From Clostridiaceae bacterium (lineage in GTDB: Bacteria > Bacillota > Clostridia > Oscillospirales > Acutalibacteraceae): a stretch of DNA of 51,730 nt. The notes below the pieces were generated by a model that saw nothing but the letters and a program-made list of their open reading frames with translations, did no database searches and had not been told where the DNA came from. Location: positions 1 through 51,730 of the forward strand of contig JAEERC010000008.1 of NCBI GenBank assembly GCA_016285645.1, given 5' to 3'. Shown piece by piece: positions 7,464 to 17,000 of the stretch (the first letter of the stretch is position 1; every line of letters begins with the position of its first letter). Both the position numbers and the translations under genes were made by a program.

Positions 7464-8642
7464 ATGAATCTTAAACGCATAACGGCTTTTGTGATGGTGC
7501 TGATTATGACCGTAACCGCGGCGTTCATCCCCTCACAGGCAGTCACGAAGGCTCCCGAGGCAAACCCCGTTGAAACACTTGAGGAAAACGGGACGCCCAC
7601 TTTCACAACAGCCGATTTTCTTAAAATTATGAATATTATGAACACCGTCACCGGTATTCTCACCGGGCGCGCTTTCATTCCCGTAACCGAAATAAAACTC
7701 ACGGTTGACGAAACGATAACCTCATACTGCGACTATCTGGTTGAGAATTCTGGGCTTGATGTTGTGGCTCTGCTCAGAGCGTTCAAGGATATGAACTTCC
7801 CGCTTGAACAGATTACCACTGTCGCCCACATTGACACAGCCGCCCTTCGCGACAAAATGATTGAGCGCTCCTATGAGCTGCGCGATGAGGGCAACCAGCT
7901 GCTCGCATACGGCCTGTTTATGCTCGGTGTTTACATCAGCACCATTGAAACCTGCGACGTGAACGCCGTGCCCACGGAATATGAGAATGTGGACGAGGTT
8001 GTGCTTTTTGTAAAATTCACCGACGGCACATCCTGCGAGATGCACCCGAGCATCTGGATAAACTCCGAGACGGGCGAGGCGTACAGCCTCAACGGCAGGG
8101 GTATTGTAAACACCGGCTTCAACTTCAACATTCAGAAACTTCTTGTCTACGCCCCGATGAACTGCTGGATGAGAGATTTCGGTTTCACAATGCTTTACGA
8201 TATCAACTGCTATATCATGCCTATGTGGAACTACATCACCCGCCGCTTCAAGTTCAATTATGACGACAGGCAGTGGCAGATTCAGATATGGAAGGGCAAC
8301 TACCTTATAACAAACGGCGGCGAGGTCGGCATTTACAACCGCAGCAAATACGCCATAGGCACGTTCTACAACTGTGTAAACGATGAAGAGCGTATGGTTA
8401 TGAGCCTCAAGGTTTCGCACGGTGACGAGGTGCTCGTTGACATTGAGCCGACACTCCACTGGTGGGTAAACGGCTTCCAGATGCACAAGCGGATGTTCCT
8501 GCCGCAGAGTCTCACGCTTGAAAGCACAATCACCTTCCCGAACGAGACAATGCGCGACGCCTTCACGGCGTCGGTCGCGAAGGAATACCACCACGATGTA
8601 ACATATACCGTTGACGGCCTCGATGTCAGCATTGTGTGGTAA
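7464..8642 (+). CDS. Secreted protein, DUF4474-like
   Basis: The 392-aa product has a signal peptide (MNLKRITAFVMVLIM, cleavage likely after SQA near residue 24). The middle and C-terminal part (about 210-330) resembles DUF4474 proteins, with the stretch KFNYDDRQWQIQIWKGNYL and then GGEVGIYNRS. The function of that family is unknown. No catalytic motif is obvious. ATG at 7464 follows AAGGAG at 7-nt spacing; reading further upstream would place the coding start inside the promoter. It stands alone, with its own promoter and two tandem terminators. The DUF assignment is from memory of the motif and is moderately sure; secretion is firmer. Confidence 0.75.
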   Translation: MNLKRITAFVMVLIMTVTAAFIPSQAVTKAPEANPVETLEENGTPTFTTADFLKIMNIMNTVTGILTGRAFIPVTEIKLTVDETITSYCDYLVENSGLDVVALLRAFKDMNFPLEQITTVAHIDTAALRDKMIERSYELRDEGNQLLAYGLFMLGVYISTIETCDVNAVPTEYENVDEVVLFVKFTDGTSCEMHPSIWINSETGEAYSLNGRGIVNTGFNFNIQKLLVYAPMNCWMRDFGFTMLYDINCYIMPMWNYITRRFKFNYDDRQWQIQIWKGNYLITNGGEVGIYNRSKYAIGTFYNCVNDEERMVMSLKVSHGDEVLVDIEPTLHWWVNGFQMHKRMFLPQSLTLESTITFPNETMRDAFTASVAKEYHHDVTYTVDGLDVSIVW

Positions 8643-8667
8643 ATATAGATTTAAATACGATAAAAAA

Positions 8668-8697
8668 ACGGATCGGGTTACGGTCCGTTTTTGTTTT
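8668..8697 (+). terminator. Terminator 1 of the DUF4474-like gene
   Basis: ACGGATCG (8668-8675) pairs with CGGTCCGT (8681-8688), one wobble, followed by TTTTTGTTTT. Confidence 0.85.
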
Positions 8698-8700
8698 AGC

Positions 8701-8733
8701 AGGCACGATTTATTCCGTGCCTTTTTCTTTTTC
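8701..8733 (+). terminator. Terminator 2 of the DUF4474-like gene
   Basis: AGGCACG (8701-8707) pairs with CGTGCCT (8716-8722) and is followed by TTTTTCTTTTT. The stem resembles the GGCACGGA hairpins found elsewhere in the window (18239-18260, 40006-40025). Confidence 0.8.
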
Positions 8734-8764
8734 GGACTGACATTTGCTCTTCTTTTTGTCCGCT

Positions 8765-8878
8765 CGCGCCGAAAAAATATCCGTTCGCGAAACAAATCAT
8801 ATTCCGCCTCTTTTTCGTGTTATTGTTTGTCTGCAATCAAACAAAACAAAAAACTAATTACGAAAGGGAGAATGAATT
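8765..8878 (+). promoter_or_regulatory. Conserved leader of the first microprotein operon (copy A)
   Basis: About 115 bp upstream of the microprotein align with the region upstream of its paralogue at 30072-30186. Shared blocks include CGCGCCG, TCGCGAAACAAA, TTTTTCGTGTTATT and a TGCA-TCA-AC block. The match ends in a Shine-Dalgarno and a start context reading AATTATGATGATTTT in both. No canonical sigma-A promoter is clear in the shared part. Confidence 0.75.
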
Positions 8879-9007
8879 ATGATGATTTTCAGTTTTGTTT
8901 TCACGGTTGCGGCAGTTGCCGCAGCAGGCATTGCAATTTGCAGTTCGGACGAATCCGACAAGGCGGCAAGAGCCCTTGCGGATATGAGCACCGCTTCACG
9001 GTGCTGA
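8879..9007 (+). CDS. 42-aa membrane microprotein (copy A)
   Basis: This short gene encodes a 42-residue peptide: an N-terminal hydrophobic segment (about residues 2-21; FTVAAVAAAGIAIC) and a short charged tail (SSDESDKAARALADMSTASR). A GGGAG lies 8 nt before ATG at 8879. A paralogue of the same length lies at 29943-30071, with about half the residues identical and the pattern CS-D-SDKAA-AL shared. In both places the next gene downstream encodes a large secreted protein with a protease-like domain; here it starts 18 bp after the stop. The cysteine is not in a standard lipobox, so I favour a single-pass membrane peptide. I know no family. It could be a translated leader or a partner in secretion of the downstream product. 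Confidence 0.75.
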   Translation: MMIFSFVFTVAAVAAAGIAICSSDESDKAARALADMSTASRC

Positions 9008-9025
9008 GAAAGAAAGGAGGTATTA

Positions 9026-12000
9026 ATGGTGAAAAACCTCATAAAAAAATCAATAGCACTGGCACTTGTAATCCTGACTCTTTTTTCAACTGCAAGCATA
9101 TCATCAATTGATTTAGACTTTTTTAGAGTTAAAACTTTTGCGAGCACATCGACTCCATATTATAATTGGAAACAATACGATTCACAATGGGGTAATAAAA
9201 CAATTGGCACAAAAACTATAAGTCAAATCGGATGTGCAGCAACATCAATCGCTATGTTGATTGTTCACTCCGGACTTAAAAACGAATCAAATTTCGATCC
9301 CGGAACTTTCGTATCTTCAATGAAAAATGTTGGTGGCTTTAAGAACAACGATATTATTTGGGGCAAAGTCGGCTCAGCTGTTCCAGGATTTGAATATTAT
9401 ACATCATATACTTTTTCTGATAAAACATCTTACAGCAATAAGGTCGCTAAAATAAAATCATATGTTGACAATGGTTATTATGTCGTTGTAACCGTTAACA
9501 ATTATGGTCACTATGTCGCCGTATACGGAGCAACAGATTCAAAAGTAACCATGATGGATCCCAACACTTATTCCTCAGATCTTTCATACTATTACAATTC
9601 CGGAATAGTTAATTTGAGGGTATATAGTTCCTCAGGAAACGGTTATGATGGGGGAAGCGGTTATGTTGAACCGGATGCCTCTTCGTTATCATTAAGCGGA
9701 GCATCTATTCCTTCCTCCATTTCACGAGGATCCGGTTTTACCGTAAAAGGAACAGTTTCATCCAACTATAATCTTGAATGGGTATATGCCGCGATCAATT
9801 CTTCAGACGGCACTCCGTTATATATTTCTTCAGCATCCCCTTACACCAAATCATATAATCTGAATAATTTTGACAGCGCTTTAAAATTCGGAGCTCTCGG
9901 CGTCGGAACATATACATACCATATCGAAGCAACAGATGTTTCCGGAAATTTCAAAGTGTTGAACTCTACAACATTTACGGTTACCGGGAAAACCGAGGAT
10001 GATATTTCATCTTCATCATCGCTTTCATTAAACTCATACAATTATCCGCGGCAATTAACTAAGGGCTCCTCATTTTATTGTAAGGGTATAGTTAATTCAA
10101 CTTATCCTTTGGAATGGGTTGCGGCATACATCAAAAACTCTTCCGGAAATGTAGTATATATCGGTTCTGCAAGTCCCTATACAAAGAGTTATGATATCAG
10201 CACAACCATCGATGCCGCTCTGAAGTTTCCTTATTTATCAGCCGGTGATTACACATATTTTGTTGAAGCAACCGATAACAAGCATCATTATGAAATGCTG
10301 TTAAATCAGTCGTTTACCGTAGAACAGAACGGTGAATGGAACATAAGTTTCCCCGGCATTCCGGAAACGCTTCCTTACGGTTATGACTATGACATTTCCG
10401 GAACTATTACGGCACCCAGACCGTTTGAGTATGTTTGTGTTTTCTTCTACAATTACTCAACAGGAAAACAGGAACAAGTTTATATGGTCGACCCCGGAAC
10501 ATCATCATATAACCTTGCAAACTTTAATGAAAAAATACATTTTGAAAACCTTTCTCCGGGAACTTACAGTTTTCAGGTTGAAGCAACAGATTACGATCAT
10601 GTGTTTAAAGTTCTGTCTCAAGGCACATTTACAATCGCTTCACCCTCTTCAATCAATTATAATGCAAACGGGGGAACTGGAGCTCCTTCAAGCCAGTCAA
10701 AGCCTTACGGAAAAGATATAACATTAAGCAGCAGCAAGCCCACCAAGTCATATTACTTAATATACGACCTCGATGGCGGAAGCGCAAACAATATAAATAC
10801 ATCTGTAACAGCAAACTGCACATTCATTAACTGGATAAACGCAAAAACTGGCGCAACATATGCACCGGGCACGGTATACCATGAGGCTGAAGGTGCCGAT
10901 CTGATAGCCCAGTGGAAAAACCCGACGGTAGAGTTGTTTACTCCCACCAAAGAGGGATATGTATTTAAAGGTTGGTATGATTATAATAATGCAACAGCGG
11001 TTACAGGTTCAACCTATGAACTGCAATCAAACACCACCTTAACTGCCGTCTGGGCTGATGAAACAAATCCCGCTGTTTCATATTCCTCAACTAATAACAC
11101 TTCTGCTGTTCAAACATTAACTCTTTCTCTTTCTGATAATGTCGGTATCGACGGTTTTTATTGGGGAACAAGTCAAAACTATTTAGAAAACGCATATACT
11201 TCAATTGAATCGTCTCCTAAAAGCGCAACGGAAAAAATAAATATTAATAACAATGGCAAGTATTATCTTACTGTCATTGATACATACGGAAACATTTTTA
11301 ATAAAAATTTCTCGTATTATAAAACTGTTTATAGTGCAAACGGCGGAACAACTCCTGTAAACAGCGTATTGACCTTATCCGGCAAATCCTTCACCCTGCC
11401 GAAGCCGGAAAAATCCGGCTATATCTGCACGAGATGGAACACAAAGGCGGACGGTTCAGGCACAGCTTATGCTGTAGGCGCAAAGTACACCGCGACTAAC
11501 AATGTAACTCTTTATGCGCAGTGGACGGAAGACACCGTTTCGGGCATAAAAGTTAAGTCCGAACCGACAAAACTCATCTACTTTAAGGGTGAAACACTCG
11601 ACACAACCGGTCTTGTTGTTGCCGCAACCTATGTCAGCGATAAAACCGAAAATATTTCAAGCGGCTTCACCTGCAGCCCGACAAAACTCAACTCAACCGG
11701 CACTCAGACAATCACCGTCAGCTACATGGGATTTACAACAGATTTTGAAATCACCGTAAAGCCGTTGACAGTAACCGGTATCGCAATCAGAACGACTCCC
11801 GCCAAAACAGATTACTATGTCGGTGACGCTCTCAACACATCGGGTCTTACCTTAACAGTGTTCTATGACAACGGCAGCCAGAAAGCAATTAGCAGCGGCT
11901 TTAACTGCACCCCGATGACATTCAGCACCGTCGGCACACAGACAATCACCGTTACTTACGGCGGAAGCATCGCGACATTCGCCGTAAATGTTTCGGCTGT

Positions 12001-13084
12001 TCCCGCGGCGAGTCACACCATAACATTCGTTGTTGACGGCAGAACTTACTCAACGGCGGTCTATAAGACCGGCGAAGGAATACAGCTTCCCACCGAACCC
12101 GTCAAACCCGGATATAAATTCCGCAACTGGAATCCCCTGGTTCCCGCATCCATGCCCGATGAAGACATAACCGTTGAGGCGGTATTCAACCCGATTAAAT
12201 ACAACGCAGTATTTACGGCAGACTCAACGACCGTGGCGGTTATTCCTTACACAGTCGAAACCCTCAGCATAACCGAACCCGCCGTACCGAGCAAAAACGG
12301 ATATAACGGCAAGTGGAGCGCATATTCGCTCGATGAGGGCGGAGTAACCGTATATGCTGTTTACACGCCCAAAACATTTACCGTTCCGGTTGTTGCCGAC
12401 GGCAGAAAAATAGCGGAAGCAACTTACACATACGGCGACACGGAACTTGTAAACCTGCCCGCCGTTCCCGAAAAAGCCGGATACACCGGCAAGTGGGAAT
12501 ACAATCTTACCTCTGACGGCGCTCAGGCAAATGCGATCTATACCGCTGTTACATACTACGCGACATTTACCGCGGACGGTCGGAAAGTCGGCGAGAGGAT
12601 ACCCTTCACTGTTGAAACCCGCAGCATTAACGAACCCGATGTTCCCTCAAAGAGCGGCTATACCGGCAGATGGAACGCTTACACTCTTGCGGCAAACGAC
12701 ATCACGGTAACCGCGGTTTACGAGTTAATCAACACTCCCGCCGAACCTTCAGGAAGATCTGCGACCGTATCAATCAGAAACTTCAGGTCAACTGTTACCG
12801 AGGATTATAAATCCACCCTGACATTCACGGCTGTAACATCGGATATTCCCGAAGGCGCGACAATTCACTGGATTATAAACGGCAAGGATATGGGCACGGG
12901 CGAAACCTACACCGTTGAAAGAGCAACCTCAGATTATAATGTTCAGATTAAGGTTGTAGGCGCCGACGGCAGCACAGTTGCCGAGTCCGAAACCGAAACC
13001 GTCAAAATCAGATCCGGTTTCCTTGAAATGCTTATAGCATTCTTCAGACAGCTGCTCGGTTCCTTACCGGAAAACAAGCAGTAA
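9026..13084 (+). CDS. Large secreted C39-like peptidase with Ig-like and InlB-type repeats
   Basis: The 1352-aa protein has a signal sequence (about residues 1-38) and then a Peptidase_C39_2-like domain (about 42-202) with Cys70 in QIGCAATS, His162 in GHYVAVYGA and Asp178 in MMDPNTY. Three Ig-like repeats of about 105 residues follow (about 217-320, 328-433, 437-538), each with EWV near the start and YTY or YSF plus a VEATD-like motif near the end. InlB-B/Flg_new-type repeats come next (from about 542), then two Big_3-like domains (about 839-990; VSGIKVKSEPTKL and VTGIAIRTTPAKT). More InlB-like repeats and an amphipathic end (LIAFFRQLLGSLP) finish the protein. There is no LPxTG. AAAGGAGG precedes ATG at 9026. 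The 5' half is AT-rich and the 3' half is not. Substrate unknown. Confidence 0.85.
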   Translation: MVKNLIKKSIALALVILTLFSTASISSIDLDFFRVKTFASTSTPYYNWKQYDSQWGNKTIGTKTISQIGCAATSIAMLIVHSGLKNESNFDPGTFVSSMKNVGGFKNNDIIWGKVGSAVPGFEYYTSYTFSDKTSYSNKVAKIKSYVDNGYYVVVTVNNYGHYVAVYGATDSKVTMMDPNTYSSDLSYYYNSGIVNLRVYSSSGNGYDGGSGYVEPDASSLSLSGASIPSSISRGSGFTVKGTVSSNYNLEWVYAAINSSDGTPLYISSASPYTKSYNLNNFDSALKFGALGVGTYTYHIEATDVSGNFKVLNSTTFTVTGKTEDDISSSSSLSLNSYNYPRQLTKGSSFYCKGIVNSTYPLEWVAAYIKNSSGNVVYIGSASPYTKSYDISTTIDAALKFPYLSAGDYTYFVEATDNKHHYEMLLNQSFTVEQNGEWNISFPGIPETLPYGYDYDISGTITAPRPFEYVCVFFYNYSTGKQEQVYMVDPGTSSYNLANFNEKIHFENLSPGTYSFQVEATDYDHVFKVLSQGTFTIASPSSINYNANGGTGAPSSQSKPYGKDITLSSSKPTKSYYLIYDLDGGSANNINTSVTANCTFINWINAKTGATYAPGTVYHEAEGADLIAQWKNPTVELFTPTKEGYVFKGWYDYNNATAVTGSTYELQSNTTLTAVWADETNPAVSYSSTNNTSAVQTLTLSLSDNVGIDGFYWGTSQNYLENAYTSIESSPKSATEKININNNGKYYLTVIDTYGNIFNKNFSYYKTVYSANGGTTPVNSVLTLSGKSFTLPKPEKSGYICTRWNTKADGSGTAYAVGAKYTATNNVTLYAQWTEDTVSGIKVKSEPTKLIYFKGETLDTTGLVVAATYVSDKTENISSGFTCSPTKLNSTGTQTITVSYMGFTTDFEITVKPLTVTGIAIRTTPAKTDYYVGDALNTSGLTLTVFYDNGSQKAISSGFNCTPMTFSTVGTQTITVTYGGSIATFAVNVSAVPAASHTITFVVDGRTYSTAVYKTGEGIQLPTEPVKPGYKFRNWNPLVPASMPDEDITVEAVFNPIKYNAVFTADSTTVAVIPYTVETLSITEPAVPSKNGYNGKWSAYSLDEGGVTVYAVYTPKTFTVPVVADGRKIAEATYTYGDTELVNLPAVPEKAGYTGKWEYNLTSDGAQANAIYTAVTYYATFTADGRKVGERIPFTVETRSINEPDVPSKSGYTGRWNAYTLAANDITVTAVYELINTPAEPSGRSATVSIRNFRSTVTEDYKSTLTFTAVTSDIPEGATIHWIINGKDMGTGETYTVERATSDYNVQIKVVGADGSTVAESETETVKIRSGFLEMLIAFFRQLLGSLPENKQ

Positions 13085-13100
13085 TGTTCTCCCTTCCCCT

Positions 13101-13137
13101 TCACGGGTCTGCCGAACGGCAGACCCGTGATTTGTTT
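13101..13137 (+). terminator. Terminator of the microprotein / C39-like operon
   Basis: Perfect 13-bp arms (13101-13113 and 13118-13130) with a GAAC loop are followed by TTTGTTT. Confidence 0.9.
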
Positions 13138-13227
13138 AAAATTGTCTTCTCTTTCTCCGTTACACTCCCCTTTGTAAATATTCACAATAAAAAATTCAAT
13201 AAAAACCACTATTTTTTTAATTTTTAT

Positions 13228-13257
13228 ATAGCATTACACAATATATGGTGTTATAAT
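13228..13257 (+). promoter_or_regulatory. Candidate promoter of the rlmB operon
   Basis: A TATAAT at 13252-13257 lies 50 bp before rlmB in an AT-rich stretch. The best -35 (ATAGCA, 18-bp spacer) is poor. Confidence 0.4.
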
Positions 13258-13307
13258 ATATTTTGTATTTTTGGAAATAACAATATCTGTTATCCGGAGG
13301 GTTTGGA

Positions 13308-14042
13308 ATGCGAAACGACGAGGGGCTTATAATCGGCAGGAACGCCGTGTCGGAAGCGCTTAAAAGCGGGCGCGAGATTGACACGCTTCTCGTGGCGAAG
13401 GGCGAGCGCGACAAGGTCGCCTCACGGCTCATAGCCGCCTGCCGTGACAGGGGTGTTGTTGTTAAAGAGGTCGATTCCCGCAAGCTGGACAGCATAAGCG
13501 CGGGCGCGAACCATCAGGGAGTGTGCGCCTACGCCGCGGTTCACGGGTATTCAAGTATTGAGGATATGCTCGCCCTCGCGGAAGAAAAGGGCGAAAAACC
13601 GTTTATAATAGTCTGTGACGAAATTGAGGACCCGCACAATTTGGGCGCCATAATCCGCACGGCGGACGCCTGCGGGGCGCACGGGGTCATAATCCCGAAA
13701 AGGCGCGGCGTCACCCTCACATACGCCGTGGGCAAGGTGAGCGCGGGCGCTCTCGAATATGTGCCCGTGGCGAGAGTGGCGAATCTCGCGGCAACTCTTG
13801 ACGATTTAAAGGAAAAGGGCTTCTGGGTCTACGGCGCCGATATGGACGGCACGCCCTGGAACGAGCAGGATTATTCGGGCGCCGTCGCCCTGGTAATCGG
13901 CTCGGAGGGGAAGGGAATCAGCCGCCTTGTAAAAGAAAAATGCGATTTTATCGTTTCACTGCCCATGAAGGGGCATATAAACTCCCTCAACGCCTCGGTC
14001 GCGGCGGGGATTCTTATGTATGAAGTTGTAAGGAGCAGGTGA
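13308..14042 (+). CDS. rlmB: 23S rRNA (guanosine-2'-O)-methyltransferase, TrmH/SpoU family
   Basis: The 244-aa protein is an RlmB-type enzyme that methylates a 23S rRNA guanosine ribose using S-adenosylmethionine. An L30-like substrate-binding domain spans about residues 1-80. The SPOUT knot follows with the three family motifs: DPHNLGAIIRTADACGA (about 107-123), ALVIGSEGKGISRLV (about 192-206) and SLPMKGHINSLNASVAAGI (about 215-233). CCGGAGGG precedes ATG at 13308. Its stop overlaps the upstream signal of the next gene (14048), so at least two genes are coupled. The exact target base is assigned by family only. Confidence 0.92.
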   Translation: MRNDEGLIIGRNAVSEALKSGREIDTLLVAKGERDKVASRLIAACRDRGVVVKEVDSRKLDSISAGANHQGVCAYAAVHGYSSIEDMLALAEEKGEKPFIIVCDEIEDPHNLGAIIRTADACGAHGVIIPKRRGVTLTYAVGKVSAGALEYVPVARVANLAATLDDLKEKGFWVYGADMDGTPWNEQDYSGAVALVIGSEGKGISRLVKEKCDFIVSLPMKGHINSLNASVAAGILMYEVVRSR

Positions 14043-14047
14043 TTGAT

Positions 14048-17000
14048 ATGAGTGACAATTTACTTAACAGCAACGACCTTGACGCTCTGCTTGCGGAAAT
14101 CAAGGGCTATTCCGTGCCCGGAACCTCGCCCGCGCAGGAGAGCGTGAGCGCCGCCACGCCGAAGGACTGGTCGCTCGACGACATCGACGCCCTGCTCGCG
14201 GATCTCGACTCGCCCTTTGAGGAAAAGCCCGCGAAGGAGCCGAAACCCGAGCCCGAGCCGGAACCGGAAAAGGAGTATGTCGCAAAAGAACTGGCTCAGT
14301 TCCCTCACGAGGACACGCCCGTTGACACCTTTTTCCGCACGGACGCGAAACCCGCTCCCGTCCAGATAGAAAAGGAACCGGAACCCGAGCCGGAGCCCGG
14401 GGAAAAGGCGGAGGAGCCCGCCCTGCTCTATGAGAGCGAGATGAGCGAGGATGAGATAAACAGTCTGGTGTTCTCGCTTTTCGGCGGCTTTGACCCCTCG
14501 GCTGAAACCGCGCCCGAAGAAAAGGCGCAGGAAGAGCCCTCCGAAACGCAGGCGCAGGCACCCGCGATCTCCGACGCCCCGGTAAATACGGCTGAGCCGC
14601 AAAAGGAAGTGGAAAAGGAAGAGGATGTTTTTGACAACATCTTTCCGCCCGCTCCCGAGGCCGCACCTCCCGCTCCCGTAAACAGTACCGAAGCCCCCGC
14701 GGCAGAGGAAACGGAACCCGATGAAGAAAAGCCGATGGGCGAAATACGCGAGTTTTCGCGCTCGAAGGCGAACGCCCGCAGACTCGCCGGCTTTGTTATA
14801 AATGAACAGACTCCCGAGCCCGAGGAGGAAGAGGAGGAAGACACCGACAGAATCCCCGACTACGACCCTCTCGCGCAGTATATGGCGATGCAGAAGGAGA
14901 GCGAGCAGGCGGGTATGCTCACGGACGAAAACCGTGAAAGCTTCATAAACCCCATGCAGCTCGAGCACACTGCGGAGATTGACAACGACTTTCTCGAGCC
15001 GTTCGATAAGCCCGGCATAATCGTTAAAAAGAGCCAGTATCAGATGACCTCCGACCTTGACCCCCTGCCGACGGTTATTTCGGCGGACAAGGCAAAGGAG
15101 GACGCGCATACAAGAATAGCCGGCGAAAAGAAAGCGCCCGTCAGCGAGGAGCCCGTCAATGAGGAATTCCCCGGTCAGATAAAACTCTCCGGCTTCGATC
15201 CCCCGCCCGAAATGTCGCCCGCCGACAATCCGCAGGAGGAAATTGAGGCGAATCTCGCCGAAAACCGCAGAATAAAAGCCAAGGATTTCAAACTCGCCGC
15301 TTCACACCTCGCCGCCCTGGGCGATGACGAAATAGGCGAAATCGAGTTTGAGAATCTCGACGAACCCGAGAACAAAGACGCCCCGGAGCAGCAAAGCCCT
15401 CAGCCGCGCAAAAAGCCCTCCCGCGGCAGACGCCTCTACTCTCTTATCTCCTCGCTTCCCGAATACAACGAGCCCGCCGACCGCAGACGCGTTCACTCGG
15501 CGCTCAACGCGGCGTCCGTCATCAGTCTGAGGCAGGTTTTTGTTGACGCGCTGATCGAACTGGCGCTTATCATATTCAATGTTGTTCCCTATTTCGCCGA
15601 GAATTCGTCGGTATTCTGCAGAGGCGGAGTCGGCATCTATACGGCGAACGCCCTGCTTCTCATAGCGGCTATGGTCTTTAACGCGAAGATTATGCTTTCG
15701 GGCTTCAGATCTCTTGTTTCCGGCAGACCGGACGCGAGAAGCGCCGCGGCGATTACTGCCGCCCTCGCGTTCATTCACACCACGGTCACAGCCGCTGTTG
15801 AACTCAGTCAGAACGGCGAGGCACCCGTGTTCGCCACCCTCGGTGTGTTCGCTTTCGCCGCGGTCAGCCTTTCGGATTATTTCAACGCGAAACGCGCAAT
15901 CAAGAATTTTGAACTGTGCGCCTACAAATATGAAAAGAAGCTCTACACCGTTCACGGCTTTGACAACGAGACGGAACTTCGCGAGCTCAGCCGCAACCTG
16001 ATGCTCGAAAAGGCGGATATCCTCTATTCGTCCAAAACGGATTTCCCCGCCAATTTCCTTAAAAACTCCGAAAACTCAGCCGTCGAGACCAAGGCGGTTA
16101 CGAGGATTCTTCCCATAGCCGGCATTTCCGCCGTAATCACTCTGATTGTCAGCGCGATTATTTCAAGGGACGCCATGGTTGCCGTGTCCGCGGGCTGCGG
16201 AGCCTTCTGTCTCGCCGCGCCGCTGTTTGCCGCCCTTGTGCCCGCCGTGGCTGTAAAATCGGCGAACTCCTCGCTCAACAGGTCGGGCGCCCTGCTCACG
16301 GGTCTCGATGTTGCCGAGGATTTCAGCGCGACAAACGCCGTTGTTATTGACAGCGCGGATATATTCAACCGCAAGAAGTGCCGTATGCACGGTATGGTCG
16401 ATTTCAAGGAAATACGAATGGACGACCTGCTTGTTTACGCCGCCGCCCTCGTCATCAAATCGGGCGGTCCCCTGCGCGAGTGCTTTGAGAGCATAATCAG
16501 CGAGGATCACAACCTTCTGCCCACCGTGCGCGACCTTGTGTATGAGGAAAAACTCGGCATATCGGCAAGAATCCACTCGCAGAAGGTGCTGCTCGGCAAC
16601 CGCGCCCTGCTTCAGAACCACAGCGTCAATGTTCCCGACAAGGCGCTTGAGGATAAATATACAAAAACGGGCAAGCGCGTGCTCTACCTCGCGGTGTGCG
16701 GCAAACTCGCCGCAATGTTCGTGGTAAGCTACGCCGTTGACCTCAAGCTGCGCTCAACCCTCGAAAAACTCGAGGACGCGGGTATAACCATTATGGTTCG
16801 CACAAATGACGTGAATGTCACCCAGGACCTTCTTTCAAGGGGCTTCGGCATTCCCAAGGAGGCGTTCTGCGTACTCGGAAGCGTCGCGGGCCGCCTGTTC
16901 GGCAACCGCCGTGATGAGGTAAGCCCGTTTGCCGATATCCGTATGGGTCACGACGGAACGGCTCATTCGATGCTCCGCGCCGTAACAGCCACCCTCGCCC

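Noticed and set aside
7722-8795. 357-codon antisense frame opposite the DUF4474-like gene
   Set aside because: The plus-strand gene has a promoter, ribosome-binding site, signal peptide and terminators; the antisense frame has none and runs through both terminators.
8611-9111. Longer overlapping frame over the first microprotein
   Set aside because: It starts inside the previous gene, spans two terminators and has no family features, whereas the 42-aa frame has a ribosome-binding site and a paralogue.
14060-15109. Long antisense open frame opposite the acidic arm of the P-type-ATPase-like gene
   Set aside because: It is a by-product of the Glu/Pro-rich codons on the plus strand; no ribosome-binding site and an implausible Arg/Leu/Gly-rich composition.
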